In this document: positions 43,459 to 51,408 of the stretch, piece by piece
Layout of the letters: each line of letters opens with the position of its first letter
How positions within the stretch are numbered: position 1 is the stretch's first letter
From: DATGZX01 sp035296965
GTDB taxonomy: Bacteria; Planctomycetota; Planctomycetia; Gemmatales; Gemmataceae
Direction of reading: 5' to 3'
Length of the DNA stretch: 64,000 nucleotides
Assembly: GCA_035296965.1 (NCBI GenBank)
Contig: DATGZX010000339.1
Location: forward strand, 11,463-75,462
Notes under the pieces: model-generated
Seen by the model: only the letters and a program-made list of their open reading frames with translations
Database searches by the model: none
What the model was told of the DNA's origin: nothing
Made by a program: the position numbers and the translations under genes

Positions 43459-44014
43459 GGCCCTCTTCCTCCCTCCGGATCGAGCAACCGTTGTCGTAAG
43501 GCACCGGTCCAGCTTGCCAGGCTAGGCCTACGAATCTTATCGACATACCCCAAGGGCCACATGCGGTGAGCAGGGAAAGAACCGCCGGGCGTATCATCAC
43601 CTCATGAACTCGCACATGCAGGTTGGGCACGAATAGTACTTGAGTGAGTTCCGGGCCGAGAATCAATTTATCAAAAACTGCGGGACACCTGCCGAACTGG
43701 ATGGCCGACTGAGAAATCTGTTCCGCTCTCACGCGGCATGCGCGCGCCCTTTTCTCTTCGTTTATTCTAGGATACGCACCCTTATCGGACAACATGCGGA
43801 GATTGCTTGGATCCGTCATTTCATCCGGAATTCATCAGCCGTAGGGCTTGGGTCAGATGCCCAAGATTACGCGGGCAGCGCTTCTTGCTTGGAGTTTCCC
43901 GGCAGCAGGCTTGTGATGCTTGCAAGGTTTGCGCCCGATTGTCCGTTGGGTCCGTTTCTCATTAGAATACCAACGTCGCATGCGAAGGATAAGCAACTCA
44001 AAAAAGGACAATGC
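43459..44014. other. Divergent promoter region between fadD-like gene and purC
   Basis: 556 bases with both promoters. The purC candidate promoter is listed separately. No convincing coding gene, riboswitch or repeat was recognised; an in-frame 5' extension of purC through this region is not credible. Confidence 0.5.
43939..43968 (+). promoter_or_regulatory. Putative purC promoter
   Basis: TTGTCC (43939-43944) and TAGAAT (43963-43968) are 18 bases apart, giving a start near 43975, about 40 bases before the purC ATG. Matches are 4 of 6 and 5 of 6. Confidence 0.4.
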
Positions 44015-44908
44015 ATGACTGCGCTCCCCCTGCTCCAGAGCCAGGTTCCTGGTTATCCATGCCGCCGCGGCAAGGTTCGCGACGTTTACGATCTCAGCGA
44101 CTGTCTTGTCATCGTCGCCACCGACAGGATTAGCGCTTTCGACTGGGTCTTGCCGACAGGCATCCCGGACAAGGGGAGGATTTTGACCGGGCTGACATTG
44201 TTCTGGCTCAAGCAACTCAACGTTGCCAACCACCTCCTTACGACCGATTTGCAGCAGATGCCGGCGCCGTTCGCCGCTCAGGCGGATGTGCTGGAAGGCC
44301 GGACGATGCTCGTGCGTAAGGCCCGAGTTGTTCCGATCGAGTGCGTGGTGCGTGGTTGCCTGGCCGGTTCGGGCTGGAAGGAATACCGCCAGAGCAGCAA
44401 GGTGTGCGGCATTCCCTTGCCGGCCGGCTTGCATGAGAGTCAACAGCTGCCGGAGCCGATTTTCACGCCATCCACCAAGGAAGAGACCGGTCACGATCAG
44501 AACATCACCTGGCAACAGATGGTGCAGGTTACCGGCCCCGCTGTGGGCGAGGAGCTGCGCCGGCGCAGCATCGACATTTACCGCCGGGCGGCGGATTACG
44601 CGCGAATCAAGGGCATCGTCATCGCGGACACCAAGTTCGAGTGGGGCAAGCTGCCCAACGGCGAGCTGATTTTGATCGACGAGGTGCTGACGCCCGATAG
44701 TTCACGCTTCTGGCCACTGGATCAGGTGCAACCAGGCAAGAGCCCGCCGTCCTTCGACAAGCAATTCGTGCGCGATTGGCTCGAAACAACCGGCTGGGAC
44801 AAGAACAGCCCGCCGCCGGAACTGCCCGCCGACGTCGTGGCCCGCACGCGCGCCAAATACCTGGAAGCCTACGAAAAGCTGACAGGGAGGGAATTAAAGG
44901 CAAAGTAA
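44015..44908 (+). CDS. purC: Phosphoribosylaminoimidazole-succinocarboxamide (SAICAR) synthase
   Basis: 297 aa from ATG 44015, preceded by AAAGGA; the longer frame upstream is not credible. The enzyme joins aspartate to CAIR with ATP in purine synthesis. Diagnostic stretches: YPCRRGKVRDVYDLSDCLVIVATDRISAFDWVLPTGIPDKGRILTGLTLFWL, ECVVRGCLAGSGWKEY, EPIFTPSTKEETGHDQNITW and DTKFEWGKLPNGELILIDEVLTPDSSRFWP. It ends with VVARTRAKYLEAYEKLTGREL. The longer form (297 against about 240 in E. coli) is the plant/planctomycete-like version with an extended middle. It stands alone here; no other pur gene is nearby. Confidence 0.97.
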   Translation: MTALPLLQSQVPGYPCRRGKVRDVYDLSDCLVIVATDRISAFDWVLPTGIPDKGRILTGLTLFWLKQLNVANHLLTTDLQQMPAPFAAQADVLEGRTMLVRKARVVPIECVVRGCLAGSGWKEYRQSSKVCGIPLPAGLHESQQLPEPIFTPSTKEETGHDQNITWQQMVQVTGPAVGEELRRRSIDIYRRAADYARIKGIVIADTKFEWGKLPNGELILIDEVLTPDSSRFWPLDQVQPGKSPPSFDKQFVRDWLETTGWDKNSPPPELPADVVARTRAKYLEAYEKLTGRELKAK

Positions 44909-44969
44909 GAAGCCAAAAGGAAAACAGAGAAAGGACTGGGTGCATTGCCGCTTTTGTCGGTAAGTTTTT

Positions 44970-45059
44970 CGTTTAACCGCGAGCCAGCGGCGAGCGCGTG
45001 AACACAAGGCGACTGGATTCTGTCTGTTCACGCGCTCGCCGCTGGCTCGCGGTTAAACG
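44970..45059. repeat. Palindromic repeat element, family C
   Basis: A perfect 35-base inverted repeat (44970-45004 against 45025-45059) with a 20-base loop. Arms carry CGCGAGCCAGCGGCGAGCGC. It lies in the gap after purC. The extremely stable hairpin could work as a terminator or mRNA-end structure, and the form is that of a MITE/REP-like element. Confidence 0.88.
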
Positions 45060-45188
45060 ATTTTTCGGGCGCTGCAGTAACGGGAATGCACCCGAAAGCA
45101 CTCGCTATTGCGCGACAACTTCTAGGATGTTGGAGATCGCACCCATGGGCCCGTTTTTCTTGCTCTTCACTTTTTCCCTGGTCCCGCC

Positions 45189-45965
45189 GTGACTGAAATC
45201 GCCTTCACTGATCCCTGTATAATCTTCGCTCTGCGGCGCGAGTGCCAGCCGTTTTTGCGCGAATTTCGGCCCAACCAACGCTTTCCGGGCGCGCCTTGCC
45301 GGGCCCGGTTTTGCGGGCCGGCCTGGTTGACCGTTCTCCTGTTGGAGACGGGCGTGGGCCAGGGCCGCGCGGGGCCAGCGCTTGATTGGCTGCTTGACGG
45401 GCCGAGCATGGGGAATGTCCCCTATCGACCAAGAGTCGTGATCTCGGCCGGCTTCTCCGGGGCGCTCGACAAGGAGCGCAAGGTTGGAGACGTGATCCTG
45501 GCCACGGAGGTGGCAGACGTAAGTGGCAACCGTTGGCCGGCAACCTGGCCGGCTGAGCTGCCGGCAGGCGAGTGGCGGCCGCCGTTGCACCGAGGGCGCA
45601 TTGTCACAGCTCCCGGCCTCGCTTCACCTCGGGAGAAGGAATCGCTCGGCAAGCAGCACGAGGCGCTCGCCGTGGACATGGAGTCGGCCGCCATCGCACG
45701 TGCCTGCACGAAACGCGGTGTCCCGTTCGGCTGCGTGCGCGTCATTTCCGATGAGTTATCGACTCCTCTTTCCCCGTTGCTGCTCAGCCTTCTCTCGGCC
45801 GGACGAGTTTCCATCCCCCGGCTCGTGCTCGCGCTCGTGCGCTCACCGGGTCTGACCGGTCAGCTCTGGCGGCTTTCCCAGCAGACTCGATACGCCGCGG
45901 ATCAATTGAGCAAAGCGCTCGGGGAACTGCTTACCCTGACGCTGGACTGGGGGAAAGATCTCTAA
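45189..45965 (+). CDS. PNP/UDP-type nucleoside phosphorylase (MTA/SAH nucleosidase-like)
   Basis: 258 aa. A phosphorylase superfamily 1 enzyme: IIFALRRECQPFLREF start (as in Pfs/MtnN-type proteins), LLLETGVGQGRAGPAL, VVISAGFSGALDKERKVGDVILATEV, and the C-terminal AVDMESAAIARACTKRGVPFGCVRVISDEL with the substrate-binding Met-Glu pair and the conserved Asp. It probably cleaves 5'-methylthioadenosine, S-adenosylhomocysteine or a related nucleoside; the same fold is also used in hopanoid synthesis (HpnG-like). The present data do not separate these. A possible link to SAM recycling would fit the SAM-riboswitch operon in this window, but they are 28 kb apart. Confidence 0.82.
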   Translation: MTEIAFTDPCIIFALRRECQPFLREFRPNQRFPGAPCRARFCGPAWLTVLLLETGVGQGRAGPALDWLLDGPSMGNVPYRPRVVISAGFSGALDKERKVGDVILATEVADVSGNRWPATWPAELPAGEWRPPLHRGRIVTAPGLASPREKESLGKQHEALAVDMESAAIARACTKRGVPFGCVRVISDELSTPLSPLLLSLLSAGRVSIPRLVLALVRSPGLTGQLWRLSQQTRYAADQLSKALGELLTLTLDWGKDL

Positions 45966-45995
45966 CGTTTACGATTCGGGGCCACCGACACGTCT

Positions 45996-46778
45996 CTATC
46001 GGCGCGCCCGCGCCGGCTCCGCCTCAAAAAACCAATCCCACGGCGGAGTTTGCCCCTTGAAGTCATCTCCGCAGGCAAACTGCTCCCAGTCCAGGTACAC
46101 GCGCGCAAGTCGAACGCGTCGAAACCCCGCGCGTCTTAGCCGATAGCGTACTTCAAACGGCTGCCAGAAATGTTGTTCGATGCCCTCGTATCGAAACTGC
46201 CCGAATGCAAAGTCGTAGAGCGCGTGCTCGTTGAAATGGGCAGCGTTCTTGAGTGCCGCATCCAGCGGTTTGCCGGCCGCAAGTGCCCGGTCAACGAGCA
46301 GCATCGTGTAATAATGCACGGCATCCATTGCCGGCATGATGCCGAGGAACCTGCCGCCCGAGCGCAGCGTCGCGTGAATTTGTCTCAAGCTCGCCTCCTG
46401 CTCGACAACCGTCGGCATGACCAGGCTGTTTACCGCGATAGCAACATCAACCCGGCCAATCAATGGGCTCAAGTCCGTCATCGGTCTCTGAAGGAACTCG
46501 ACGTTGCCGAGTCCGTGGGCGCGCTCGCGGGCGCGCTCCAACATCCCCTGGGCGAAATCAACTGCAAGGACATGCTGGAAGTGCTTGGCAAGAAAAGGCA
46601 GGAGTGGACCAATGCCACAGCCCAGATCGGCGGCAACTTTGTGTTGCGCGTCGGACACGTTCCGCAATGATTGAAGGAGCGGGCTGCGCACACTCGGGCG
46701 ATAGGGATCGACAAAGTCCTGTTCATAAGACTTTGCGGCTTTGCTCCAGGCCTGCGCTTGATCCGTCGTCTGAGACAT
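45996..46778 (-). CDS. Class I SAM-dependent methyltransferase
   Basis: 260 aa. Motif I appears in HKVAADLGCGIGPLLPFLAKHFQHVLAVDFAQGMLERARE (SAM-binding glycines and the acidic residue that binds the ribose), followed by VEFLQRPMTDLSPLIGRVDVAIAVNSLVMP and SGGRFLGIMPAMDAVHYY. The fold is Rossmann-like with Methyltransf_11/25 features. The C-terminal half (FRYEGIEQHFWQPFEVRYRLRRAGFRRVRLARVYLDW) is specific but unidentified. Substrate unknown. It ends 30 bases from the phosphorylase stop in a convergent arrangement. No clear ribosome site precedes ATG 46778. Confidence 0.83.
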   Translation of the reverse strand: MSQTTDQAQAWSKAAKSYEQDFVDPYRPSVRSPLLQSLRNVSDAQHKVAADLGCGIGPLLPFLAKHFQHVLAVDFAQGMLERARERAHGLGNVEFLQRPMTDLSPLIGRVDVAIAVNSLVMPTVVEQEASLRQIHATLRSGGRFLGIMPAMDAVHYYTMLLVDRALAAGKPLDAALKNAAHFNEHALYDFAFGQFRYEGIEQHFWQPFEVRYRLRRAGFRRVRLARVYLDWEQFACGDDFKGQTPPWDWFFEAEPARARR

Positions 46779-46865
46779 GATTCGTAGGAGTCAGAGAAGG
46801 AAGTCGGGGCAAGCCCGTTGTTTGTCAATCACACTGGCCATGGAGCTATCGTCGCCCGGCGTTTT

Positions 46866-46889
46866 GGCACAAGCTGTCAGCTTGTGCTA
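46866..46889. repeat. Palindromic repeat, family B (copy 1)
   Basis: Core CACAAGCTGTCAGCTTGTG flanked by GG/TA. It lies between the methyltransferase and the 3' end of leuS. Three more copies lie at 59149-59598. Confidence 0.8.
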
Positions 46890-46907
46890 TAGCCTCACCG
46901 AACGCCC

Positions 46908-49736
46908 TCAGCCAATCACAATGTTCACCAGCTTCTTGCCGGCAATGATGATCTTCTTCACTTGCTTCCCTTCGAGGAGACCGCGAATCCGTTCATCCGC
47001 CAGGGCGGTATTGCGCAGGGTCTCCTCGTCCGCGTCCGCGGGAACTGTAACCTTGCTGCGCAGCTTGCCGTTGATCTGCACCGGCACCTCGATCATCGCC
47101 TCACGAATCAAGCTTTCGTCGAAGGCCGGCCAGGATTCGTAGGCGAGTGTACCTGTATGGCCCAGAACCGACCACAGCTCTTCCGCCAGGTGCGGCGCGA
47201 ACGGGCTCAGCAGCAGCACGAACGGCTCCAGGACCGAACGTGGTCGGGCGTCTAAGGGTGTTAGATGATTGGCGAACTCCATCATCGCAGAGATGGCTGT
47301 GTTGAAGCGCATGCCGTCGAGGTCTTCGGTAACCTTCTTGATAGTCTGATGCAGTTTGCGCAGCGTCTCAGCACCCGCCTGCGTGTCGCGCACGGCATCG
47401 GCTAATTTCAATGTTTCGTCTCGATCATTGACGATCAGCCGCCAGACCCGGCCCAAAAAGCGGTAGACCCCTTCCACACCGCGCATGCTCCACGGCTTGG
47501 TCGCTTCCAGCGGACCCATGAACATTTCGTAAAGTCGCATGCTGTCTGCCCCGTACTGGTCGACCACCTCGTCGGGGTTGATGACGTTGCCGCGGCTTTT
47601 GGACATCTTGAAGGCGCGGGCATCCACACGGATCTTGGGATCCTCCTTCAGCACGAATGCATCGCCCTGCTTTTCGACAGCATCCTCGCCGAGCTTGACG
47701 CGCGTGTAGACCGCAGCCGTTTTCTTGTCCTTGGCATCATTGGGATCGACCTGGCTTGCGGACACCCACCGGCCGGCGTCCTTGAAGCCGGTGAACTCCA
47801 TCTCTCCCAGGATCATGCCCTGGTTGATCAGCTTCTTGAACGGTTCCGGCGTATGCACGTGCCCGCGGTCGAAAAGGACCTTGTGCCAAAAACGCGAGTA
47901 CAGCAGATGCAACACTGCGTGTTCCGCACCGCCCACGTACAGGTCCACCGGCATGAACACGCGCTCCTTCGCCGGAGCACAGAATACCTGCTGATTGGCG
48001 GGATCGAGGTAGCGCAGATAGTACCAGCACGACCCGGCCCACTGCGGCATCGTGTTCGTCTCGCGTTTGTAGCGTTTGCCGGCGCGCGTGACCCAGACCC
48101 AATCCGCCGCCTTCCCCAGCGGCGGCTCTGGCTTGCCCGACGGCTTGTAGTCCGCCAGCTCGGGCAGCTTGAGCGGCAGTTCGTCCAGCGACAGCGGCCG
48201 CACCAGGCCCGTGGGCTGCCCGGCGTCATCTACCTCGTGCAGAATGGGAAAAGGTTCGCCCCAGTAACGCTGCCGGCTGAACAGCCAGTCGCGCAGCTTG
48301 TAATTGATCTTCTTCTCACCCAGGCCGCGTTCTTGCAGCCAGGCCGCGATTTTTTGCTTGAACTCCGGCGTTTTCAGGCCGTCGAAGTCGCCGGAGTTGA
48401 CAGCCATGCCGTCGCCCGTAAAGACTTCCGCAAACCGATCGATGTGGTTCAAGTAGAGGCGCTCAATTGCTTGGTCGCCGCCCTGCTCATTTTGCAGAGC
48501 CTGGTAGACGCTCGTCGCGCGTAGCCAATCGGCAGGCGGCCGGAGCACCGGACGAATCGGCAGCCCAAACTGCTTGGCAAACTCGAAGTCGCGTTCGTCG
48601 TGCGCCGGGACGGCCATGATCGCGCCGGTCCCGTAGCTGATCAGCACGTAATCGGCGATCCAGACCGGAATAGCTTCCTTGTTCACCGGGTTGACGGCAA
48701 ATGCACCCGTGAAGACGCCGGTCTTCTTCTTCGCCAGCTCGGTCCGCTCCATGTCGCTCTTGCGCGCTGCCTGGGCCTGGTAGGCGGCAACAGCAGCTTG
48801 TTGCGCCGGTGTCGTAATCCTGGCGACGAGCGGATGCTCGGGAGCGAGCACCATGTAAGTCGCACCGAACAACGTGTCCGGCCGAGTAGTGAATATGCGG
48901 ATCTTCTCGCCCTTTTGCTCCGCCACCGCGAAGTCGACCTCGGCTCCTTCGCTACGGCCGATCCAATCGCGCTGCATTTTCTTGATCGACTCGGGCCAAT
49001 CGACGTGCTCGATGTCTTCCAGCAGACGCTCGGCGTAGGCGGTGATGCGCAGCAACCATTGCCGGAGCGGCATGCGCACAACGGGATGATTGCCCCGCTC
49101 CGACCTGCCATCCACGACCTCTTCGTTCGCGAGCACAGTGCCCAGGGCAGAGCACCAGTTGACCGGTACCTCCGCCTGGTAGGCCAGCCTTTTGCTGTCC
49201 TGGAAGAGACGCACGGCATCATCACCTTGCGCGCGCACATTGGCCGGAATGGGTAAATCGGCAATCGGCCGGCCGCGGCGCTGTTCGGAGTCGTACCAGG
49301 TGTCGAACAACTGCAGAAAGATCCACTGGGTCCACTTGAAGTAGTTGGGATCGGTGGTGTCGACTTCCCGGTCCCAGTCGTAACTGAACCCGAGCATCTT
49401 AATCTGACGGCGAAACGTGGCGATGTTCCGCTGGGTGGTCTCACGCGGATGCGTGCCGGTCTCAATGGCGTATTGCTCGGCAGGCAGGCCAAAGGCGTCC
49501 CAGCCCATGGGGTGCAGGACGTTGCAGCCGCGCATGCGGCGATAGCGGGCGAGGATATCGGTGGCCGTGTATCCTTCCGGGTGGCCGACGTGCAGACCGG
49601 CGCCGCTTGGGTAGGGGAACATGTCGAGGATGTAGTACTTCGGCTTGTCCGACTGGTCGGGGGTACGGAAAGTCTTGTCTTCTTCCCAGAAGCGCTGCCA
49701 TTTGGGCTCGATCACCTTGGGATTGTAACTGGGCAT
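46908..49736 (-). CDS. leuS: Leucyl-tRNA synthetase
   Basis: 942 aa from ATG 49736 (AAGGAG nine bases upstream); the frame runs on to 49823, but that part overlaps the leader terminator. LeuRS attaches leucine to tRNA-Leu and edits errors. HIGH-type HVGH in FPYPSGAGLHVGHPEGYTATDI, the KMSKSRGNVINPDEVV motif (KMSKS) and the editing-domain TRPDTLFGATYMVLAPEHPL with ESIKKMQRDWIGRSEGAEV are intact. The C-terminal region (RSVLEPFVLLLSPFAPHLAEELW) is the anticodon-binding domain, and the final VNIVIG segment is the tRNA-tail domain. Expression appears to be attenuated by leucine supply (see leader peptide, antiterminator and terminator entries). Confidence 0.98.
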   Translation of the reverse strand: MPSYNPKVIEPKWQRFWEEDKTFRTPDQSDKPKYYILDMFPYPSGAGLHVGHPEGYTATDILARYRRMRGCNVLHPMGWDAFGLPAEQYAIETGTHPRETTQRNIATFRRQIKMLGFSYDWDREVDTTDPNYFKWTQWIFLQLFDTWYDSEQRRGRPIADLPIPANVRAQGDDAVRLFQDSKRLAYQAEVPVNWCSALGTVLANEEVVDGRSERGNHPVVRMPLRQWLLRITAYAERLLEDIEHVDWPESIKKMQRDWIGRSEGAEVDFAVAEQKGEKIRIFTTRPDTLFGATYMVLAPEHPLVARITTPAQQAAVAAYQAQAARKSDMERTELAKKKTGVFTGAFAVNPVNKEAIPVWIADYVLISYGTGAIMAVPAHDERDFEFAKQFGLPIRPVLRPPADWLRATSVYQALQNEQGGDQAIERLYLNHIDRFAEVFTGDGMAVNSGDFDGLKTPEFKQKIAAWLQERGLGEKKINYKLRDWLFSRQRYWGEPFPILHEVDDAGQPTGLVRPLSLDELPLKLPELADYKPSGKPEPPLGKAADWVWVTRAGKRYKRETNTMPQWAGSCWYYLRYLDPANQQVFCAPAKERVFMPVDLYVGGAEHAVLHLLYSRFWHKVLFDRGHVHTPEPFKKLINQGMILGEMEFTGFKDAGRWVSASQVDPNDAKDKKTAAVYTRVKLGEDAVEKQGDAFVLKEDPKIRVDARAFKMSKSRGNVINPDEVVDQYGADSMRLYEMFMGPLEATKPWSMRGVEGVYRFLGRVWRLIVNDRDETLKLADAVRDTQAGAETLRKLHQTIKKVTEDLDGMRFNTAISAMMEFANHLTPLDARPRSVLEPFVLLLSPFAPHLAEELWSVLGHTGTLAYESWPAFDESLIREAMIEVPVQINGKLRSKVTVPADADEETLRNTALADERIRGLLEGKQVKKIIIAGKKLVNIVIG

Positions 49737-49783
49737 GAGGGCCAACTCCTTCGCTACACCGACGACGTTGCACGTGCAGCCAA

Positions 49784-49813
49784 CAAAAAAGCCCTGGGCC
49801 GGCGGCCAGGGCT
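49784..49813 (-). terminator. Attenuator terminator in the leuS leader
   Basis: Minus-strand AGCCCTGG and CCAGGGCT pair (8 bp, 8-base loop) followed by six Ts. It lies between the leader peptide stop and the leuS start. Its 5' arm is also fully complementary over 10 bases to an upstream segment (49848-49857), so it competes with an antiterminator. Confidence 0.88.
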
Positions 49814-49858
49814 CGTCTTCCACTTACAAGAGACAAACGCACCAAAGCCTGGCCGCCT

Positions 49859-49906
49859 TCAAGGCCTGAGAAGCAATCCCAGAAGCAGCAGGCTACGGCG
49901 CGACAT
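49859..49906 (-). CDS. Leucine-rich leader peptide (leuS attenuator)
   Basis: A 15-residue frame, MSRRSLLLLGLLLRP, with GGGAGG five bases before the ATG and a TGA stop. Seven of 15 codons are Leu (CTG CTG CTT CTG, then TTG CTT CTC). It lies just downstream of a good promoter and upstream of a terminator before leuS, the arrangement used by ribosome-mediated attenuators. It is too short for normal gene calling. Stalling on Leu codons would cover segment 1 (AGCCTG, 49889-49894) and free segment 2 (49846-49857) to form the antiterminator with segment 3 (49801-49813). Not proven, but the layout is textbook. Confidence 0.82.
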   Translation of the reverse strand: MSRRSLLLLGLLLRP

Positions 49907-49935
49907 CGAAACCTCCCAGGTCAAGGATCGTGATT

Positions 49936-49964
49936 AGCTTATCTTTTGCGTGAAATACCGTCAA
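49936..49964 (-). promoter_or_regulatory. Putative leuS promoter
   Basis: Minus-strand TTGACG (49964-49959) and TAAGCT (49941-49936) are 17 bases apart. The -35 matches 5 of 6; the -10 is weak. A start near 49929 would place the leader ATG about 23 bases into the transcript. Confidence 0.45.
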
Positions 49965-50145
49965 CGCCGGGGGATCGTCCTCATGCCAAACGGCTGCGCC
50001 CGTATCCCGTATAATTGAACAGTCGCGAACGCGGATTGCCGGGCCAAACGGCTATCGACAGAGCGTTCCCGGTCCATTTAATAGACAGCTAGTGGTTCGT
50101 AATGTTCGCAAAGGCGAACGGCCAACTGCACGAGAGGACTCCCAC

Positions 50146-51381
50146 GTGCCCCAGGATGTTTTGCAGCATACCCTTGCCAACGGGATGATCCTCCTGGCCG
50201 AGCGGATGGAGGATGTACGTTCGGCAGCCCTAAACTTTCTCGTGCCAGCCGGTTGCGCGTATGATCCAGTGGAACATCCGGGAATGGCGTCGGTCCTTTC
50301 GGCCCTGATCACGCGCGGCGCGGGCGCGCGCGATAGCCGGGCCCTGACGCTCGCCCTCGATAACCTGGGGGTTGACCGCGATGAGAGCGTGGGCAGCATG
50401 CATACCCGTTTTTGGGGGGCGACGCTCGCTCGCAATCTGCCCGCTACCCTGGAAATCTATGCCGACATTCTCCTGAGGCCGCACCTTCCGCAAGAAGAGA
50501 TCGAGGCGGTCAAAGCCCTCGCTTACCAGGACCTGCAAGGATTGGAAGACGAGCCACGCCAGAAGGTGCTCGTGGAGCTGCGCCGCCATCATTACCCGCC
50601 TCCGCTTGGGCAGGACCGCCGCGGCACCATCCAGGGCATCGAAAGCCTTACCGCGGAGGACACGCGCACGCATTACCGCCGGCTCTTCCAACCCCGAGGG
50701 ACAATCCTTTCCGTCGCCGGCAATATCGAGTGGGAATCGCTGCGCGATCAGGTGGAGCGTCTGTTCGGCGCCTGGGAAGGGGGCCCGGAACCGGACCTGC
50801 GCCTTGGCGCCCAGCCCAGCAAGCGCGCCCACATTGCCAAGGACACGACCCAGACCCAAATCGCGCTGGCCTACCCCAGCGTGCCCATCGGCGATCACGA
50901 ATACTACGCCGCCCTGGGAGCGGTCAACGTACTGAGCGGCGGCATGAGCGCGCGCCTGTTCACGGAAGTGCGTGAGAAACGTGGGCTCTGCTATGCCGTC
51001 TGGGCCAGTTATCAAACCTTCAAGGACCGCGCCAGCATTCTTTGCTATGCGGGCACCACCAACGAGCGCGCCCAGGAAACGCTCGATGTGACCGTCGGCG
51101 AATTGAAGCGGCTCCAGGAAGGCGTGGAGCCGGAGGAGGTCGAGCGCGTGCAGGCCGGGCTGAAGTCTTCACTCATCATGCAGCAGGAATCGACCTCGGC
51201 GCGGGCCGGCTCCCTGTCCTCCGATTGGTACTATCTGGGGCGCGTGCGCACTTTCGACGAGATTCAGACGGCGGTCAACGAGTTGACCCCGACGAGCATC
51301 GTCGAGTACCTGCACCATTACCCCGTCGGCAATTTTACGGTTGTTACTCTTGGACCAAAGGAGCTGGAATTCAAGGAGTAA
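50146..51381 (+). CDS. M16-family peptidase-like protein lacking the zinc motif
   Basis: 411 aa from GTG 50146 (GAGAGGACT before it; GTG 50092 is possible). Fold and repeats of the M16 (insulinase/MPP) family are present: QHTLANGMILLAERMEDVRSAALNFLVPAGC, RGTILSVAGNIEWESLRDQVERLFGAW and YAALGAVNVLSGGMSARLFTEVREKRGLCYAVWASYQTF. Where family members have HxxEH, this protein has HPGMASVLSALITRG, so it cannot bind zinc in the standard way. It is probably the non-catalytic partner of the next gene, as MPP-alpha is to MPP-beta. A TATAAT-like box occurs at 50010-50015. Confidence 0.9.
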   Translation: MPQDVLQHTLANGMILLAERMEDVRSAALNFLVPAGCAYDPVEHPGMASVLSALITRGAGARDSRALTLALDNLGVDRDESVGSMHTRFWGATLARNLPATLEIYADILLRPHLPQEEIEAVKALAYQDLQGLEDEPRQKVLVELRRHHYPPPLGQDRRGTIQGIESLTAEDTRTHYRRLFQPRGTILSVAGNIEWESLRDQVERLFGAWEGGPEPDLRLGAQPSKRAHIAKDTTQTQIALAYPSVPIGDHEYYAALGAVNVLSGGMSARLFTEVREKRGLCYAVWASYQTFKDRASILCYAGTTNERAQETLDVTVGELKRLQEGVEPEEVERVQAGLKSSLIMQQESTSARAGSLSSDWYYLGRVRTFDEIQTAVNELTPTSIVEYLHHYPVGNFTVVTLGPKELEFKE

Positions 51382-51408
51382 CGCGCTGACTGAACGAAGG
51401 AGAGCAGC

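Noticed and set aside
43640..44014. 125-codon 5' extension of purC
   Set aside because: SAICAR synthase homology starts at 44015; the upstream frame has no family match and overlaps a promoter-like sequence.
49736..49823. Longer leuS start (29 extra codons)
   Set aside because: The extension runs through the attenuator terminator, and the ATG at 49736 has a good ribosome site and matches LeuRS N-termini.
49784..49929. T-box riboswitch upstream of leuS
   Set aside because: No T-box consensus (AGGGTGGNACCGCG-type) or stem I features are seen; the Leu-rich leader and three alternative hairpins explain it better.
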